64,000 nucleotides of DNA from the NCBI RefSeq assembly GCF_014218725.1, contig NZ_JABBJE010000001.1:806001-870000 (forward strand), in the 5' to 3' direction. Numbering within the stretch: position 1 is the stretch's first letter; each line of letters starts with the position of its first letter. A program made the translations under genes and the position numbers. Under the pieces are notes generated by a model. It did not search any database. It saw only the letters and a list, made by a program, of their open reading frames with translations, and was not told the DNA's origin. This DNA is from Brevundimonas huaxiensis (GTDB lineage: Bacteria > Pseudomonadota > Alphaproteobacteria > Caulobacterales > Caulobacteraceae). Positions 1-8,298 of the stretch are shown one piece after another.

Positions 1-1
1 G

Positions 2-652
2 AAAGGCCGGGACGAGGCGCTAATGGTGGGGCGTCCGATCCGGATCGCGATCCAGCTGGCGGCCCTACTTCTGCAGCGACGCGCGGAGGTCGCGGAGATG
101 CGAGTCGCCGAACTCGATTTCGCCGAGAAGACATGGACGATCCCCGCCGGCCGCACCAAGGCCGGACGCACCACCGTCGTTCCCTTGGGCGCGTTTTCGA
201 TCGTCCTGATCAAGGAAGCCCTGGCGCTTCGGCCAAAGCCGTCGGAGGGCGCGGAGCCGTCGCCGTTTGTCTTCGTCGGGCGCGGCGAGGCGCCGGGCGC
301 CATTCATCCCTCGGCGATCAGCCACGCCATGCGCGACATCAGGGCCGCGATCGATATTCCGGACATCACGGTCCACGACCTGCGCCGCAGCGGAGCGACC
401 AGGCTGGCGCGAGCCAGGACAAGCCCCTTCATTCTGTCCAAGCTTCTCAACCATGCGAACGAGCTAGGCGGCGGATCGTCCATCACCATGTCGGTCTATG
501 TCCAGCACGACTATCTTGAGGAGAAGCGGGAGGCGATCGAATGCCTGGAGCGCTTGATCCTCGCGGCGGTTCGTCCCGGCACTGAACTCCAGCCGCCCCC
601 TCCCCCCGCCTTGCCGGCTCCACCCAGATTGCTATTCCACGAGCCCGCTTGA
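2..652 (+). CDS. Tyrosine recombinase (phage-type integrase), 5' end outside window
   Basis: Site-specific recombinase that would excise and integrate the element. Only the C-terminal catalytic domain is present; the reading frame is open to the left window edge, so the gene is cut by the window and the ATG at 23 is internal. Visible catalytic elements in order: Arg in LLLQRRAEV, Lys in TKAGRTTVVPLG, His-x-x-Arg in HDLRRSG, His in LLNHAN and the nucleophile Tyr in SVYVQHDY. The C-terminal tail is Pro-rich. It resembles P4-like integrases of genomic islands. No tRNA or direct repeat that could be an attachment site is visible nearby. The family call is safe; the role as this element's own integrase is inferred from position. 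Confidence 0.9.
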   Translation, partial: KGRDEALMVGRPIRIAIQLAALLLQRRAEVAEMRVAELDFAEKTWTIPAGRTKAGRTTVVPLGAFSIVLIKEALALRPKPSEGAEPSPFVFVGRGEAPGAIHPSAISHAMRDIRAAIDIPDITVHDLRRSGATRLARARTSPFILSKLLNHANELGGGSSITMSVYVQHDYLEEKREAIECLERLILAAVRPGTELQPPPPPALPAPPRLLFHEPA

Positions 653-838
653 CGGTCGGGAGGTCAGAAAGACAATCCCCTCACCATAGGCCCTCGCTGC
701 GGGTTTGGCCAATGTCAGATGCTTGCACTCCCCGCTCTCCCTCCACCCTCGCGCAGCGCATTCGAACGCGACAGGTGAAGCTCGCCATGGCCCACACCTG
801 GGCAATGACTGAGCGCCGGCTTACGTCCCGCAAGGGGC

Positions 839-2251
839 ATGGCTAAGGTCGGCGTTCCTTTTACTATCCGGTGCGATCCCGTGGATTCCAGTTTCGTAGA
901 CCTCGACATCCTGCTGACCAAGGTCCGCAACCCGCAATCCCGCACCTACTTCCTGGACGCCGTGCGGGCCTACAAGGCCGGGGCGCTGCGCGCCTCGCTC
1001 ACGGCCGCCTGGGTCGCTATCGCCTATGATCTGATCGCCAAATATCGCGAGCTCAGCGCCATGGGCGATGCCGCGGCGACGGCCTTCCTACAGTCGTGGG
1101 ACAATGCGACGGCCATCCGCGACATCCGGCAACTGCTTCAGCTAGAGGGCCGCATTCTCGAAGACGCCGCAGACAACACCCAGGCGATCAGCCAGATCGC
1201 GGGCCGGCAGCTCGAACGCCTGCGCGAGGATCGTCACCTCTGCGCCCATCCGGCCTTCTCCGCCGAAGCCCTCCTATTCGAACCGACCCCCGAACTGGTT
1301 CGGATGCATCTCGTCAACGCCGTCGACCTGGTTCTCGGTCAGGAAGCCCTCCAGGGCCGCGCCATCTTCGAGGTCTTCGACGCCGACGTCCAATCGTCCG
1401 GCTTCCCGACCGATCCCGCGCGGATCCTCGACTATGTCGAGCAGCGCTACCTCGCGCGGGTCCGGCCGCAGGCGATCCGCAACTTCGGCACCGTGCTGGC
1501 GAAGTCTCTGCTGAAGGGCGTTCCTGCCCATCTCGACGTCGTCCGCCCCAAGGTCGAAGCCGCGCTGGTCGCGGTTCGCGACCGGGCGGCTGCAGCCTGG
1601 CCTGACGTGGTGGCCAGCATCGTGCGTCTGCTCGACGCGCTCGACCCGGCCGACCGCGCGCGCGCCATCGCCTTCGTCGCAGCCTTCCCCGACTTCTGGC
1701 ACCTCGTGCAGGAGCCGACCCGGACCTCCCTGCAGGAGACGGTCAACAACGCCGACGGCGCCACTCTGACGGACTACCTCCTCCTAAAGGGCGTCGCCTT
1801 CGCGCCATTCAGGGCGCCGATCCTCGCCCTTATCGCCGGGTTAGACCGCGAGCCTCTGGCTCAGGCGATCGCCGCCGCGCCCCTGCCGGAGCTTTGGCCC
1901 CATGCGGTTGAGCTCTACGCCCAGTCCGGAAGCTTCCGCGGCTCCGAAGCCAATTTCGACGCGTACATCACGCCCTACACGGGCCGGCTCGACACGGCGG
2001 CCCTCGATCAACTGCTCGACGCCGTCGCCGCCACCGGCCAGAACTACGCGGCGTCCGGCACCAGCGCGCTGCTCCTGAGCCTGGTTCGGAACGCGGGCGG
2101 CGGACGCCTGCCCTCGCCGGACGCCCGCAATCGCTTCTATCAGATGCTCCTACGGTCACTTCGGCGCGAGGCTTTCGGCGAAGTGGTCGCCCTGTTCGAA
2201 GCCGACGGCTGGACGCCCCCTCCGCGGGAACGCGAGGACGAAGACGACTGA
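839..2251 (+). CDS. HEPN-like hypothetical protein (possible defence or stress protein)
   Basis: A 470-residue protein I do not recognise as a named family. Its first 140 residues are helical (YFLDAVRAYKAGALRASLTAAWVAIAYDLI) and end in RHLCAHP, where Arg132 and His137 make the Rx4H motif of HEPN RNase-like domains. The rest is alanine- and leucine-rich and probably helical; the tail is acidic (REREDEDD). No signal peptide or membrane segment is seen. The ATG at 839 has AAGGGG almost touching it, so the start is uncertain. It faces, tail to tail, the SMC-like ATPase that ends at 2299, leaving 47 bases. Function is unknown; HEPN proteins are frequent in toxin and anti-phage systems, and the neighbours fit that. 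Confidence 0.6.
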   Translation: MAKVGVPFTIRCDPVDSSFVDLDILLTKVRNPQSRTYFLDAVRAYKAGALRASLTAAWVAIAYDLIAKYRELSAMGDAAATAFLQSWDNATAIRDIRQLLQLEGRILEDAADNTQAISQIAGRQLERLREDRHLCAHPAFSAEALLFEPTPELVRMHLVNAVDLVLGQEALQGRAIFEVFDADVQSSGFPTDPARILDYVEQRYLARVRPQAIRNFGTVLAKSLLKGVPAHLDVVRPKVEAALVAVRDRAAAAWPDVVASIVRLLDALDPADRARAIAFVAAFPDFWHLVQEPTRTSLQETVNNADGATLTDYLLLKGVAFAPFRAPILALIAGLDREPLAQAIAAAPLPELWPHAVELYAQSGSFRGSEANFDAYITPYTGRLDTAALDQLLDAVAATGQNYAASGTSALLLSLVRNAGGGRLPSPDARNRFYQMLLRSLRREAFGEVVALFEADGWTPPPREREDEDD

Positions 2252-2298
2252 CGTCTTGGCGACGCCGGGGACTGAGCAGGGACCAGCGCGAATGCGGC

Positions 2299-4761
2299 CT
2301 ACGCGGCGACTTTCGGTTTCGACATGAAGGCGAACTTGACCTTGCCGCACATGCACTGGAGGTACTCACGTCGGCCACGTCCCGGACTTACCTCGATCAG
2401 GACGCCGCAATGGTCACAGTTGAAGAGCACGAACAGCGCCTGAAACGCGTCGATGACCGCGATCATCTCCGCCTTCTGCAGGTCAGCCCATGCATTGTAG
2501 TGGACGGCCGGATTGATCTGCCATTGTTCGACCTTGGCGTCGGTCACGGCCTGGGCGAAGGCCGTTTCGCTCGCCTTCACCGCCGCCAACCGCTCCGTAT
2601 CCGACCAGCTTTCCGCCGCCAGACGCGCGTCTTTGAGAAGAGACTTCATCTGTCCGATGGCCGGATCCAGCAGGTCGCCCAGGTCATGATGTCCATCGAT
2701 GCTGAACTCGACCTTGGCGCGCAGCGCCTGGCAGGCTTCCGCGGATAGGTGCTCCAAAGATCGACGCAGAGCGCCAGCCGCGCCTGCGACATCGTCATTT
2801 CGCGCCTTCTCGCGCATTTCGTCCCACACGTCGCCCTTGCTCCAGGTCGTGGGACCTTCCTCCACCGTCCATTTGCGGAACTGGACCGTGTCCTTTGGGG
2901 CCACGAGGCCCGTGGTGCTCATGAACTTCAGCCAGGCGCGGTCGTGGGTGGTGAGAACGAACTGCGTGTCCGGGAACTCCGCCTTCAGCAGCTTCGACAC
3001 CTCGCGCCGATGACCGGCGTCCACTGACATCAGCACGTCGTCAAGGACCGCGAAGGTGAAGCCCGTTCCCAGGAGATACCGCATCAGGGCGAGGTAGAGA
3101 CACAGGCCCATGCTGTCCTGGTGTCCCTCGCTATGGTAGGCGCCCGGCGGAAAGAAGCCCCGTCCGTAGAAGTCCACCCCGAAGCCGAGCTTTCCCAGGG
3201 AGGGTTTCAGTTTGGCCTCGAAGTTCCCCTCGTCATCGGCGTTGATGCGGCGGTAGAGCTCGGCGAAATGACCTTGAACATCTTCGTAGACCTTCTCCAG
3301 CGCCGCGGTGGAGGTCGCAGAGTACAGGTCGAAGACCTTCTTCGCCCTGTCGGCGCGGGCGTTCGCCGTCCGGGCGGCCGCGCTGGCTGTCCGCAACGCC
3401 TCAAGGCGCAACTGACCCGTGATGAGGTAATCGCGCGCGGCGTCCTGGTCCGAAGGCTCCGGCAGTCCGCCGATGGCTCCCGAAAGCCGGGTCAACAGAT
3501 CGACCAAACCTGCGGAGGGCGTCAGCTCGTCAAGCCGGGCCAGCGTCTTGTCGAGCGGCAGAAGCGCCGCAAGCGCAGCGCCGGCATCGACCAGAGCCTT
3601 GCCATGGTCGGCGATCTGATCGAGTTCATGGGCTTCGAGAAGCGACTTGCCTGTGAGGTAGACCGGCCGGGTCAAAGCCGCTTCCGCTTCGAGCGCGTCT
3701 CGAACCCCCATCAGCTTGTCTTCGGCCGCCGCGCGCAGGACCTTGACCGCCTCCAGTTTCGCCCGCTTGGCCTGAATGATCGCGGTGAGCTCGTCCAGGG
3801 TCTTGGGCGTGTCGCAGACGGGACAGACTTCACCCTCATAGAGATCGAGAGCCGTCTTGAGAAAATCGTCGCGCACGACGTCCTTCAGCAAAGATTCGTC
3901 AGCGATTAGCCGCTCGACCGCCGTCCTCGCCGCCGCGACCTGGGCGCGGACGTCTTCCCCCGATCGCCGATCGACTGAGTCCCGCAGCGCGGCGAGATCA
4001 GCGGCGGCGACCGCCTTGTTGACCGCGGCGACCGGGCCGCCCGCTTGTGAGCTCAACCCATCGCGTAGCGACCCCTCGGGCCCCAGCGTCGAAAGACCCT
4101 CCAGTCCAAGCACCCTCCGGCGCCGGTTGGCGGCTTCGAGGATTTCCGGTGCGGTCGCGTCAGCGATATCCATCGCGCGTACAAACTCAGCCTTCGCCGC
4201 ATCACGGGTCGCGGCCGCGGCCTTCGCAGCGGCCTGACTGGCGTTAGAGATGCGCTGCAGCCGCGTTCTCAGGACTTCGAGGTCGTCCAGTTTGAGGAGA
4301 GCCTGGACGTCCTTGGCGCGTTGACCCGGCTCGGTCAGGACAAAGCGAATGATCTCCCGGCGAGACAGGGCGATCTCCGGATGGGCCTCCAGCTGGCGGA
4401 ACACCGCCTGCACCTCCGGGCTGTCAGGATGGGCCTGAAGCACGGCGGGCGCCTTCACCGATCGCCGAACCTGGACGGATCGCCTGAGCGACGGGATCCA
4501 CACTGTCGCTTCGACGAACGCCTTCTCCGGTTCCGTCTTCCTATCGACGTGAGGGCCATGATCCTTGATGGACAGGTCGCCGCGGCCTTTCCCGGTCAGG
4601 CGCGAGATTGTGCCCGTCAGAACGAACTCCAAGGCGTCCACGACGCCGCTCTTGCCGGTGCCGTTGGAGCCGCAGACGGCGAAGTTCCGCCGCTGAAGAT
4701 TAAGCGACAGGCTGCGGATGCCGCGGAACTCCGCGATCGTGAGGCTCTCGACCTGGATCAT
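2299..4761 (-). CDS. SMC/RecN-type AAA ATPase with zinc hook and C-terminal zinc ribbon
   Basis: An 820-residue ABC-class ATPase of the SMC/Rad50 type. Walker A GSNGTGKS lies at residues 31-38, a zinc-hook CPVC at 313-316 inside a helical, Ala-rich middle, a signature-like SEGHQDSMG near 544 and Walker B FAVLDDVLMSVD near 570, followed by the TTHD switch His. The last 40 residues carry CDHC and CMC, a probable zinc ribbon unusual for this class. These proteins bind DNA ends or clamp DNA, and many mobile-element copies serve in anti-phage systems. The start overlaps the stop of the 67-residue gene upstream by four bases (ATGA), so the two are translationally coupled. The ATPase assignment is secure; a defence role is inference. 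Confidence 0.85.
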   Translation of the reverse strand: MIQVESLTIAEFRGIRSLSLNLQRRNFAVCGSNGTGKSGVVDALEFVLTGTISRLTGKGRGDLSIKDHGPHVDRKTEPEKAFVEATVWIPSLRRSVQVRRSVKAPAVLQAHPDSPEVQAVFRQLEAHPEIALSRREIIRFVLTEPGQRAKDVQALLKLDDLEVLRTRLQRISNASQAAAKAAAATRDAAKAEFVRAMDIADATAPEILEAANRRRRVLGLEGLSTLGPEGSLRDGLSSQAGGPVAAVNKAVAAADLAALRDSVDRRSGEDVRAQVAAARTAVERLIADESLLKDVVRDDFLKTALDLYEGEVCPVCDTPKTLDELTAIIQAKRAKLEAVKVLRAAAEDKLMGVRDALEAEAALTRPVYLTGKSLLEAHELDQIADHGKALVDAGAALAALLPLDKTLARLDELTPSAGLVDLLTRLSGAIGGLPEPSDQDAARDYLITGQLRLEALRTASAAARTANARADRAKKVFDLYSATSTAALEKVYEDVQGHFAELYRRINADDEGNFEAKLKPSLGKLGFGVDFYGRGFFPPGAYHSEGHQDSMGLCLYLALMRYLLGTGFTFAVLDDVLMSVDAGHRREVSKLLKAEFPDTQFVLTTHDRAWLKFMSTTGLVAPKDTVQFRKWTVEEGPTTWSKGDVWDEMREKARNDDVAGAAGALRRSLEHLSAEACQALRAKVEFSIDGHHDLGDLLDPAIGQMKSLLKDARLAAESWSDTERLAAVKASETAFAQAVTDAKVEQWQINPAVHYNAWADLQKAEMIAVIDAFQALFVLFNCDHCGVLIEVSPGRGRREYLQCMCGKVKFAFMSKPKVAA

Positions 4762-4961
4762 GCCGGATCGCCTCCGAAGAGCGCCTGACTGATCGCGGCC
4801 TCGCTGAGATCCTTCTTCGTGATGAGCGTATCGACCAACCGCTGTGCGGTGTCAGCCAGCCCCTCTTCGGATTCAACAGCGGTCGTGAACGCCGTCAATA
4901 CACGGTCGAGCACGGACAGGTCCGTGGCCGGTTCGTTCGATTGAGCGTCTTGGTCTGTCAT
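4758..4961 (-). CDS. Small acidic helical protein coupled to SMC-like ATPase
   Basis: A 67-residue protein with no recognised domain. The start is the ATG giving MTDQDAQSNE; a longer frame upstream exists but looks like non-coding sequence. It is predicted helical and acidic (LDRVLTAFTTAVESEEGLADTAQRLVDTL). Its stop overlaps the ATG of the ATPase, so it is the first gene of a two-gene operon. Coupling of a tiny helical partner to an SMC-type ATPase recalls the small middle component of ABC-three-component systems; this is analogy only, and no homology can be claimed. Confidence 0.65.
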   Translation of the reverse strand: MTDQDAQSNEPATDLSVLDRVLTAFTTAVESEEGLADTAQRLVDTLITKKDLSEAAISQALFGGDPA

Positions 4962-5211
4962 GGTCGCCTCCCCGGTCAGGAGCCTAGAGCAACTGCGCGG
5001 CACAACCAACACGATTGACCGAGACGACTTTCCCGCTTGCTGGCGGGTAAGCCAAGCCCGCCGGCCCAATCCGTGATAAAGCCGATCAGCGCCCTGTCGC
5101 GCTCGCCATCCGCGCGCCTGCCAGGCTATCGGACTCCCGACTATTTCATTTCGACGCCGGAGCGTCGGCGCCGCTCGAGCAGACGGCTAGAGCCGCAGGT
5201 GAGGACAGTCG

Positions 5212-5898
5212 ATGACGCTCCAACATCCCGAATGGCATCCACAGCGCCATCCCGAGTTCGACGACCGAATGGCCGTCGAAAGCGCGACGCTTCTCCAAAA
5301 GCTGCGAACGGACCCCGTCTATCGGAGGGCCTGCCTGGACGATCCGCGCGGTCTTCATCGAGACCTCTACTCCGCCTTCGTCCCGCCAGCCCATCCGGAA
5401 TACGCCGGCGGCTATCGCGGCGTCCCCGGCACATCCCTCGCGCTGCGTGTCATGGGCGGTCCGAGCGTCATCGTCGAGGGTCAGACGTTCACCTTCATGG
5501 ACCCGCCGGACGTCCCTTCGGCCATGCAAAGCCTCGTCGGGACCGTGCGCTTGCGGATCGACACCCTCGTCGAGCCGTGGGACCAGTTGGTGACGCTCTC
5601 TTATCTCTTCAGCCAGTTCGGCTTCATCCATCCCTTCCTGGATGGAAACGGGCATGTGCAACGGTCGCTCTTCGCGGCCGCGGCGGTGGAGATGAACCTG
5701 CCGCTCTCCAACCGGTTCGCGATCCATCCACGACCGTACGACTTCCTGCTGGCCCACACGCTTGAAAACTACAGTCGCCGCCCCGCCCAGCGACCGCAGT
5801 GGTTGAGCGCCGTGGCGGAGTATCTGGTTCAGTGGCTTGAGGGACCGTTCGACGCCCCGGGCATGGGCATGGCGCCTCTTGACCGGGAGGGTGGCTAA
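5212..5898 (+). CDS. Fic-domain protein with altered motif
   Basis: A 228-residue Fic/DOC-fold protein. Fic enzymes usually transfer AMP from ATP to a target hydroxyl. The motif here is HPFLDGNGHVQR (residues 140-151), against the usual HxFx(D/E)GNGRxxR: the catalytic His140, Asp144 and Gly-Asn-Gly are kept, but the first Arg, which contacts the nucleotide phosphates, is His148. The upstream YRGVPG segment is typical of the family. The start at 5212 has GAGG about 7 bases before it. The gene diverges from the small-protein/ATPase operon across 250 bases, so the two may share a regulatory region. No clear antitoxin partner or inhibitory helix was found. It may be active with changed nucleotide preference, or crippled. 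Confidence 0.85.
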   Translation: MTLQHPEWHPQRHPEFDDRMAVESATLLQKLRTDPVYRRACLDDPRGLHRDLYSAFVPPAHPEYAGGYRGVPGTSLALRVMGGPSVIVEGQTFTFMDPPDVPSAMQSLVGTVRLRIDTLVEPWDQLVTLSYLFSQFGFIHPFLDGNGHVQRSLFAAAAVEMNLPLSNRFAIHPRPYDFLLAHTLENYSRRPAQRPQWLSAVAEYLVQWLEGPFDAPGMGMAPLDREGG

Positions 5899-6290
5899 CG
5901 GCGGGGATGGGCGCGCCAGCCCCCGCGCGGAGACCGGGCCCGACGTTCGATCCTCTGGCCGTGCGATAGGCCGGGATATCCAGAAGATGGGCGTCGCCGT
6001 AGGTTCGAGCGCCCGCGACGATCACCACGCCGTCGCCGAACTCGATCACGCAGTTCGATCCCTGCGGCGGATCGTCAATCACCGAGACAACCGCGCCCGG
6101 GTAGGGATGGCTCCTGGAGAAACGAAAGCGCATGCGCCGTCTGCGCCCGCCGCGTCGTGCGGTTCCCGAGCCCTGAACGTCGGGATATGGACGCGCGCTG
6201 GCGGCCTGAGCCCGACGATTGACCGATCAGGCATCCGATCGGCCAACAGCCGAGCCGCACCCGGTTGCACAGGGTTCGGTGATGCGCCCT
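5899..6290. other. Gene-poor gap with possible truncated ORF
   Basis: This 392-base stretch between the Fic gene and the acyltransferase has no confident gene. The best candidate is a leftward frame starting at 6133 (MRFRFSRSHPYPGAVV), whose first 55 or so residues look protein-like (VIEFGDGVVIVAGARTYGDAHLLDIPAY). It then continues as low-complexity sequence antisense to the Fic gene, ending at 5624. It may be a small gene that lost its 3' end when the metal-resistance cargo or the Fic region joined here. No tRNA or convincing terminator was seen. Confidence 0.3.
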
Positions 6291-7415
6291 TCAAGCCACC
6301 GGGCGGTCAGAACTCACGCCCGGCTGCGCCGGTGGTCGCCGCGGCGGATTGAGCCAGGCTTGCACCGGGCCGTCGAAACCGTATCGGAACACCGCCGCCG
6401 CCGCAAAGGCGGAGGCCAGACCCAGCCCCCAGACGCCCCAGCGAACGGTCGCCGGCCAGGCCGCCTGGCCAAGGGCGTCGAACGCGCCAAACCAGACGAT
6501 CCGGGTCACTTCGTTGGTCAGGAACATAGCGAAGGACATAAGACCAAGCTGCTCGATCAGCCGTGACGGACGCGCCACGGGCAGGGCTCCGGCGGCCCAG
6601 ATCATGACGGTGAGCAGGAGAAGCGAAATCAGGGCGAGATCGGACACGGCCTGGGCCGCGATCAGACCCGCGAAGGCGGCGAGCCCCATCCATGCCGCAC
6701 GGACCGGCGGGACCCAGACGCGCGCGCCTAGGATCGCAGCCGCGACGCCCAGCAGGAACAGGGGCAGCGCCCGGATGAATCCGTGACGGAGCGGAAGCCG
6801 GTAGAGGGGGTCGCCCAACCATGCCCGGCTCGCACCATCCGCCACCAGAAGCAGCATTACGACGCCTGCAACCACGAGCCAAGGGCGCAGGCGCCAGAGC
6901 GCCCTGCAGATCCAGGGCAGGGCCAGGTAGCAGCCCAGCAGCGCCGATAGCGTCCAGGTCGGGGCGTTCCAGCCCTGCCCGCCCGGGACGCCGTAGGCCT
7001 GGACGAGGAAGACCTGGGCCGGAAGCTCGGGCCAGGCGAACCATTGCGGGTTGCTCGGACGGATTCCGACGGCGGCGGCGGTCGCGACGAGCAGCGCGAG
7101 CGCGGCGATGACGACGAGATGAGAGGGCGCGACGCGAAGAAGCCGTTGGCGCACATACAGGGAGAGCGAGAGGGTGCGATTGGCGAAGCCCTCCCCGTAG
7201 ATGCGCGCGAGGACGTACCCCGAGTCGATGATGAAGAAGTTCGTCAACAGGTAGCCCCGGTCGAAGACGGGATGAACCTCGCCGAGCGCGACCGGGGCGG
7301 CCTCGCGGAAATGGTAAAGGACGATCAGGGCGGCCGCCACGAAACGCAGAATGTCGAGCCATCCCCCGCGCGTGATCCGGACGGGAACCCGCGCAGTGGC
7401 CTCTAGGGCCGTCAT
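6291..7415 (-). CDS. Acyltransferase 3 family membrane protein
   Basis: A 374-residue integral membrane O-acyltransferase of the acyltransferase-3 (OafA/NodX) family, which transfers acyl groups to envelope carbohydrates. The family's N-terminal signature is visible as GWLDILRFVAAALIVLYHF, with the conserved His before Phe, followed by about ten hydrophobic segments. The start ATG giving MTALEATARV was chosen because it overlaps the upstream gene's stop by four bases. It is the last gene of the leftward metal-resistance run. Its substrate is unknown, and a link to metal tolerance through envelope modification is speculative. Confidence 0.85.
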   Translation of the reverse strand: MTALEATARVPVRITRGGWLDILRFVAAALIVLYHFREAAPVALGEVHPVFDRGYLLTNFFIIDSGYVLARIYGEGFANRTLSLSLYVRQRLLRVAPSHLVVIAALALLVATAAAVGIRPSNPQWFAWPELPAQVFLVQAYGVPGGQGWNAPTWTLSALLGCYLALPWICRALWRLRPWLVVAGVVMLLLVADGASRAWLGDPLYRLPLRHGFIRALPLFLLGVAAAILGARVWVPPVRAAWMGLAAFAGLIAAQAVSDLALISLLLLTVMIWAAGALPVARPSRLIEQLGLMSFAMFLTNEVTRIVWFGAFDALGQAAWPATVRWGVWGLGLASAFAAAAVFRYGFDGPVQAWLNPPRRPPAQPGVSSDRPVA

Positions 7416-7837
7416 CGGCCGGGCCTGACGGAAGCGGCGGCGTCTGGGACGGCGTGCCTGTGGGGCGGCGCGAGATTGATCTGATCGCGTCCGACGTACA
7501 AGGCGGCGGTCCCGAGAACGCACACCAGCGCCAGGATCGCGGCCAACAGCCGGCCGGCCGGGTCCTTGGCCGCCATCCGGAAGGTCAAGGCGGTCAAAAG
7601 AAGCATCAGCCCGCCGAAGGCGCCGTACAGGGGAAACCGGTAAGTCGTCGCCATGGGCGCCGCCACGCAGAAGACGACGAAGGCGGCCACCAGGCCGGCC
7701 CCGACCGCGATCAGGGTGTCTCGGACCGGCCGAAACGGCGCCGGCGGACGGGGGCGCCGGGACCTACCGCGGGCGCGGTATTTGCCGGGACGCCAGCGGG
7801 GCGCCCGGCTGTGGATCGTGGACCGCTTTGAGCCCAT
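7412..7837 (-). CDS. Small hypothetical membrane protein
   Basis: A 141-residue protein with a very basic, Arg/Pro-rich N-terminus (about 38 residues) followed by roughly three hydrophobic segments (TLIAVGAGLVAAFVVFCVAA; GAFGGLMLLLTALTF; LLAAILALVCVLGTAALYV). The positive N-terminus suggests it stays in the cytoplasm. No family is recognised. It is translationally coupled to the acyltransferase downstream and lies 4 bases after the DUF305 gene, so it belongs to the metal-resistance operon. The true start may be downstream of the Arg-rich stretch. Confidence 0.55.
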   Translation of the reverse strand: MGSKRSTIHSRAPRWRPGKYRARGRSRRPRPPAPFRPVRDTLIAVGAGLVAAFVVFCVAAPMATTYRFPLYGAFGGLMLLLTALTFRMAAKDPAGRLLAAILALVCVLGTAALYVGRDQINLAPPHRHAVPDAAASVRPGR

Positions 7838-7841
7838 CGGC

Positions 7842-8267
7842 CTAGTTCGACCGGCTCTCGCGGGTGGCCAGCCACACCCGCATGCGGACGATCTCCGCCT
7901 CCTGGGTCCGGATGACCTCTTGGGCGAGGCTGCGTACCTCCGGATCAGAGCCGTGCTCGAGCGCGATCCTGGCCATGGCGACCGCGCCCTCGTGGTGGGC
8001 GATCATGCCCCGCATGAAGTCGACGTCGGCGTCGCCGCTGTACTCGATCTCCATGGCCGAATGCATCCGGGCGTTCGCCTCCTTGTAGGACCGCGTCGCC
8101 GGGCTGTCGGCCGCCGCGTCGCTGTGGCCGGCGTGTTGATCGATCGGCCGGGCATCGACCGCCGGGGTCGCGGACGGTCTCGCGGCCTGGCGGGACAATA
8201 CGCCGAAGCCGAACACCGAGACGAGAAGGAAGAGCGCGATCACGCTGACCCATCCGATGCGTTTCAT
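7842..8267 (-). CDS. DUF305 family exported protein
   Basis: A 141-residue protein with an N-terminal hydrophobic signal or anchor ([23 protein letters not shown]) and a DUF305 four-helix, ferritin-like domain marked by [21 protein letters not shown]. Members often accompany copper, silver or other heavy-metal efflux genes, and their His/Met-rich face is thought to bind metal outside the cytoplasm. A His-containing linker (DQHAGHSD) precedes the domain. The start was chosen at MKRIG because it gives a clean signal sequence with AGGAG just upstream. It follows the P-type ATPase gene by 31 bases in the same operon. Confidence 0.85.
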   Translation of the reverse strand: MKRIGWVSVIALFLLVSVFGFGVLSRQAARPSATPAVDARPIDQHAGHSDAAADSPATRSYKEANARMHSAMEIEYSGDADVDFMRGMIAHHEGAVAMARIALEHGSDPEVRSLAQEVIRTQEAEIVRMRVWLATRESRSN

Positions 8268-8298
8268 AGGGGTTCTCCTGTGCTTGGGGTTTGCGAGT

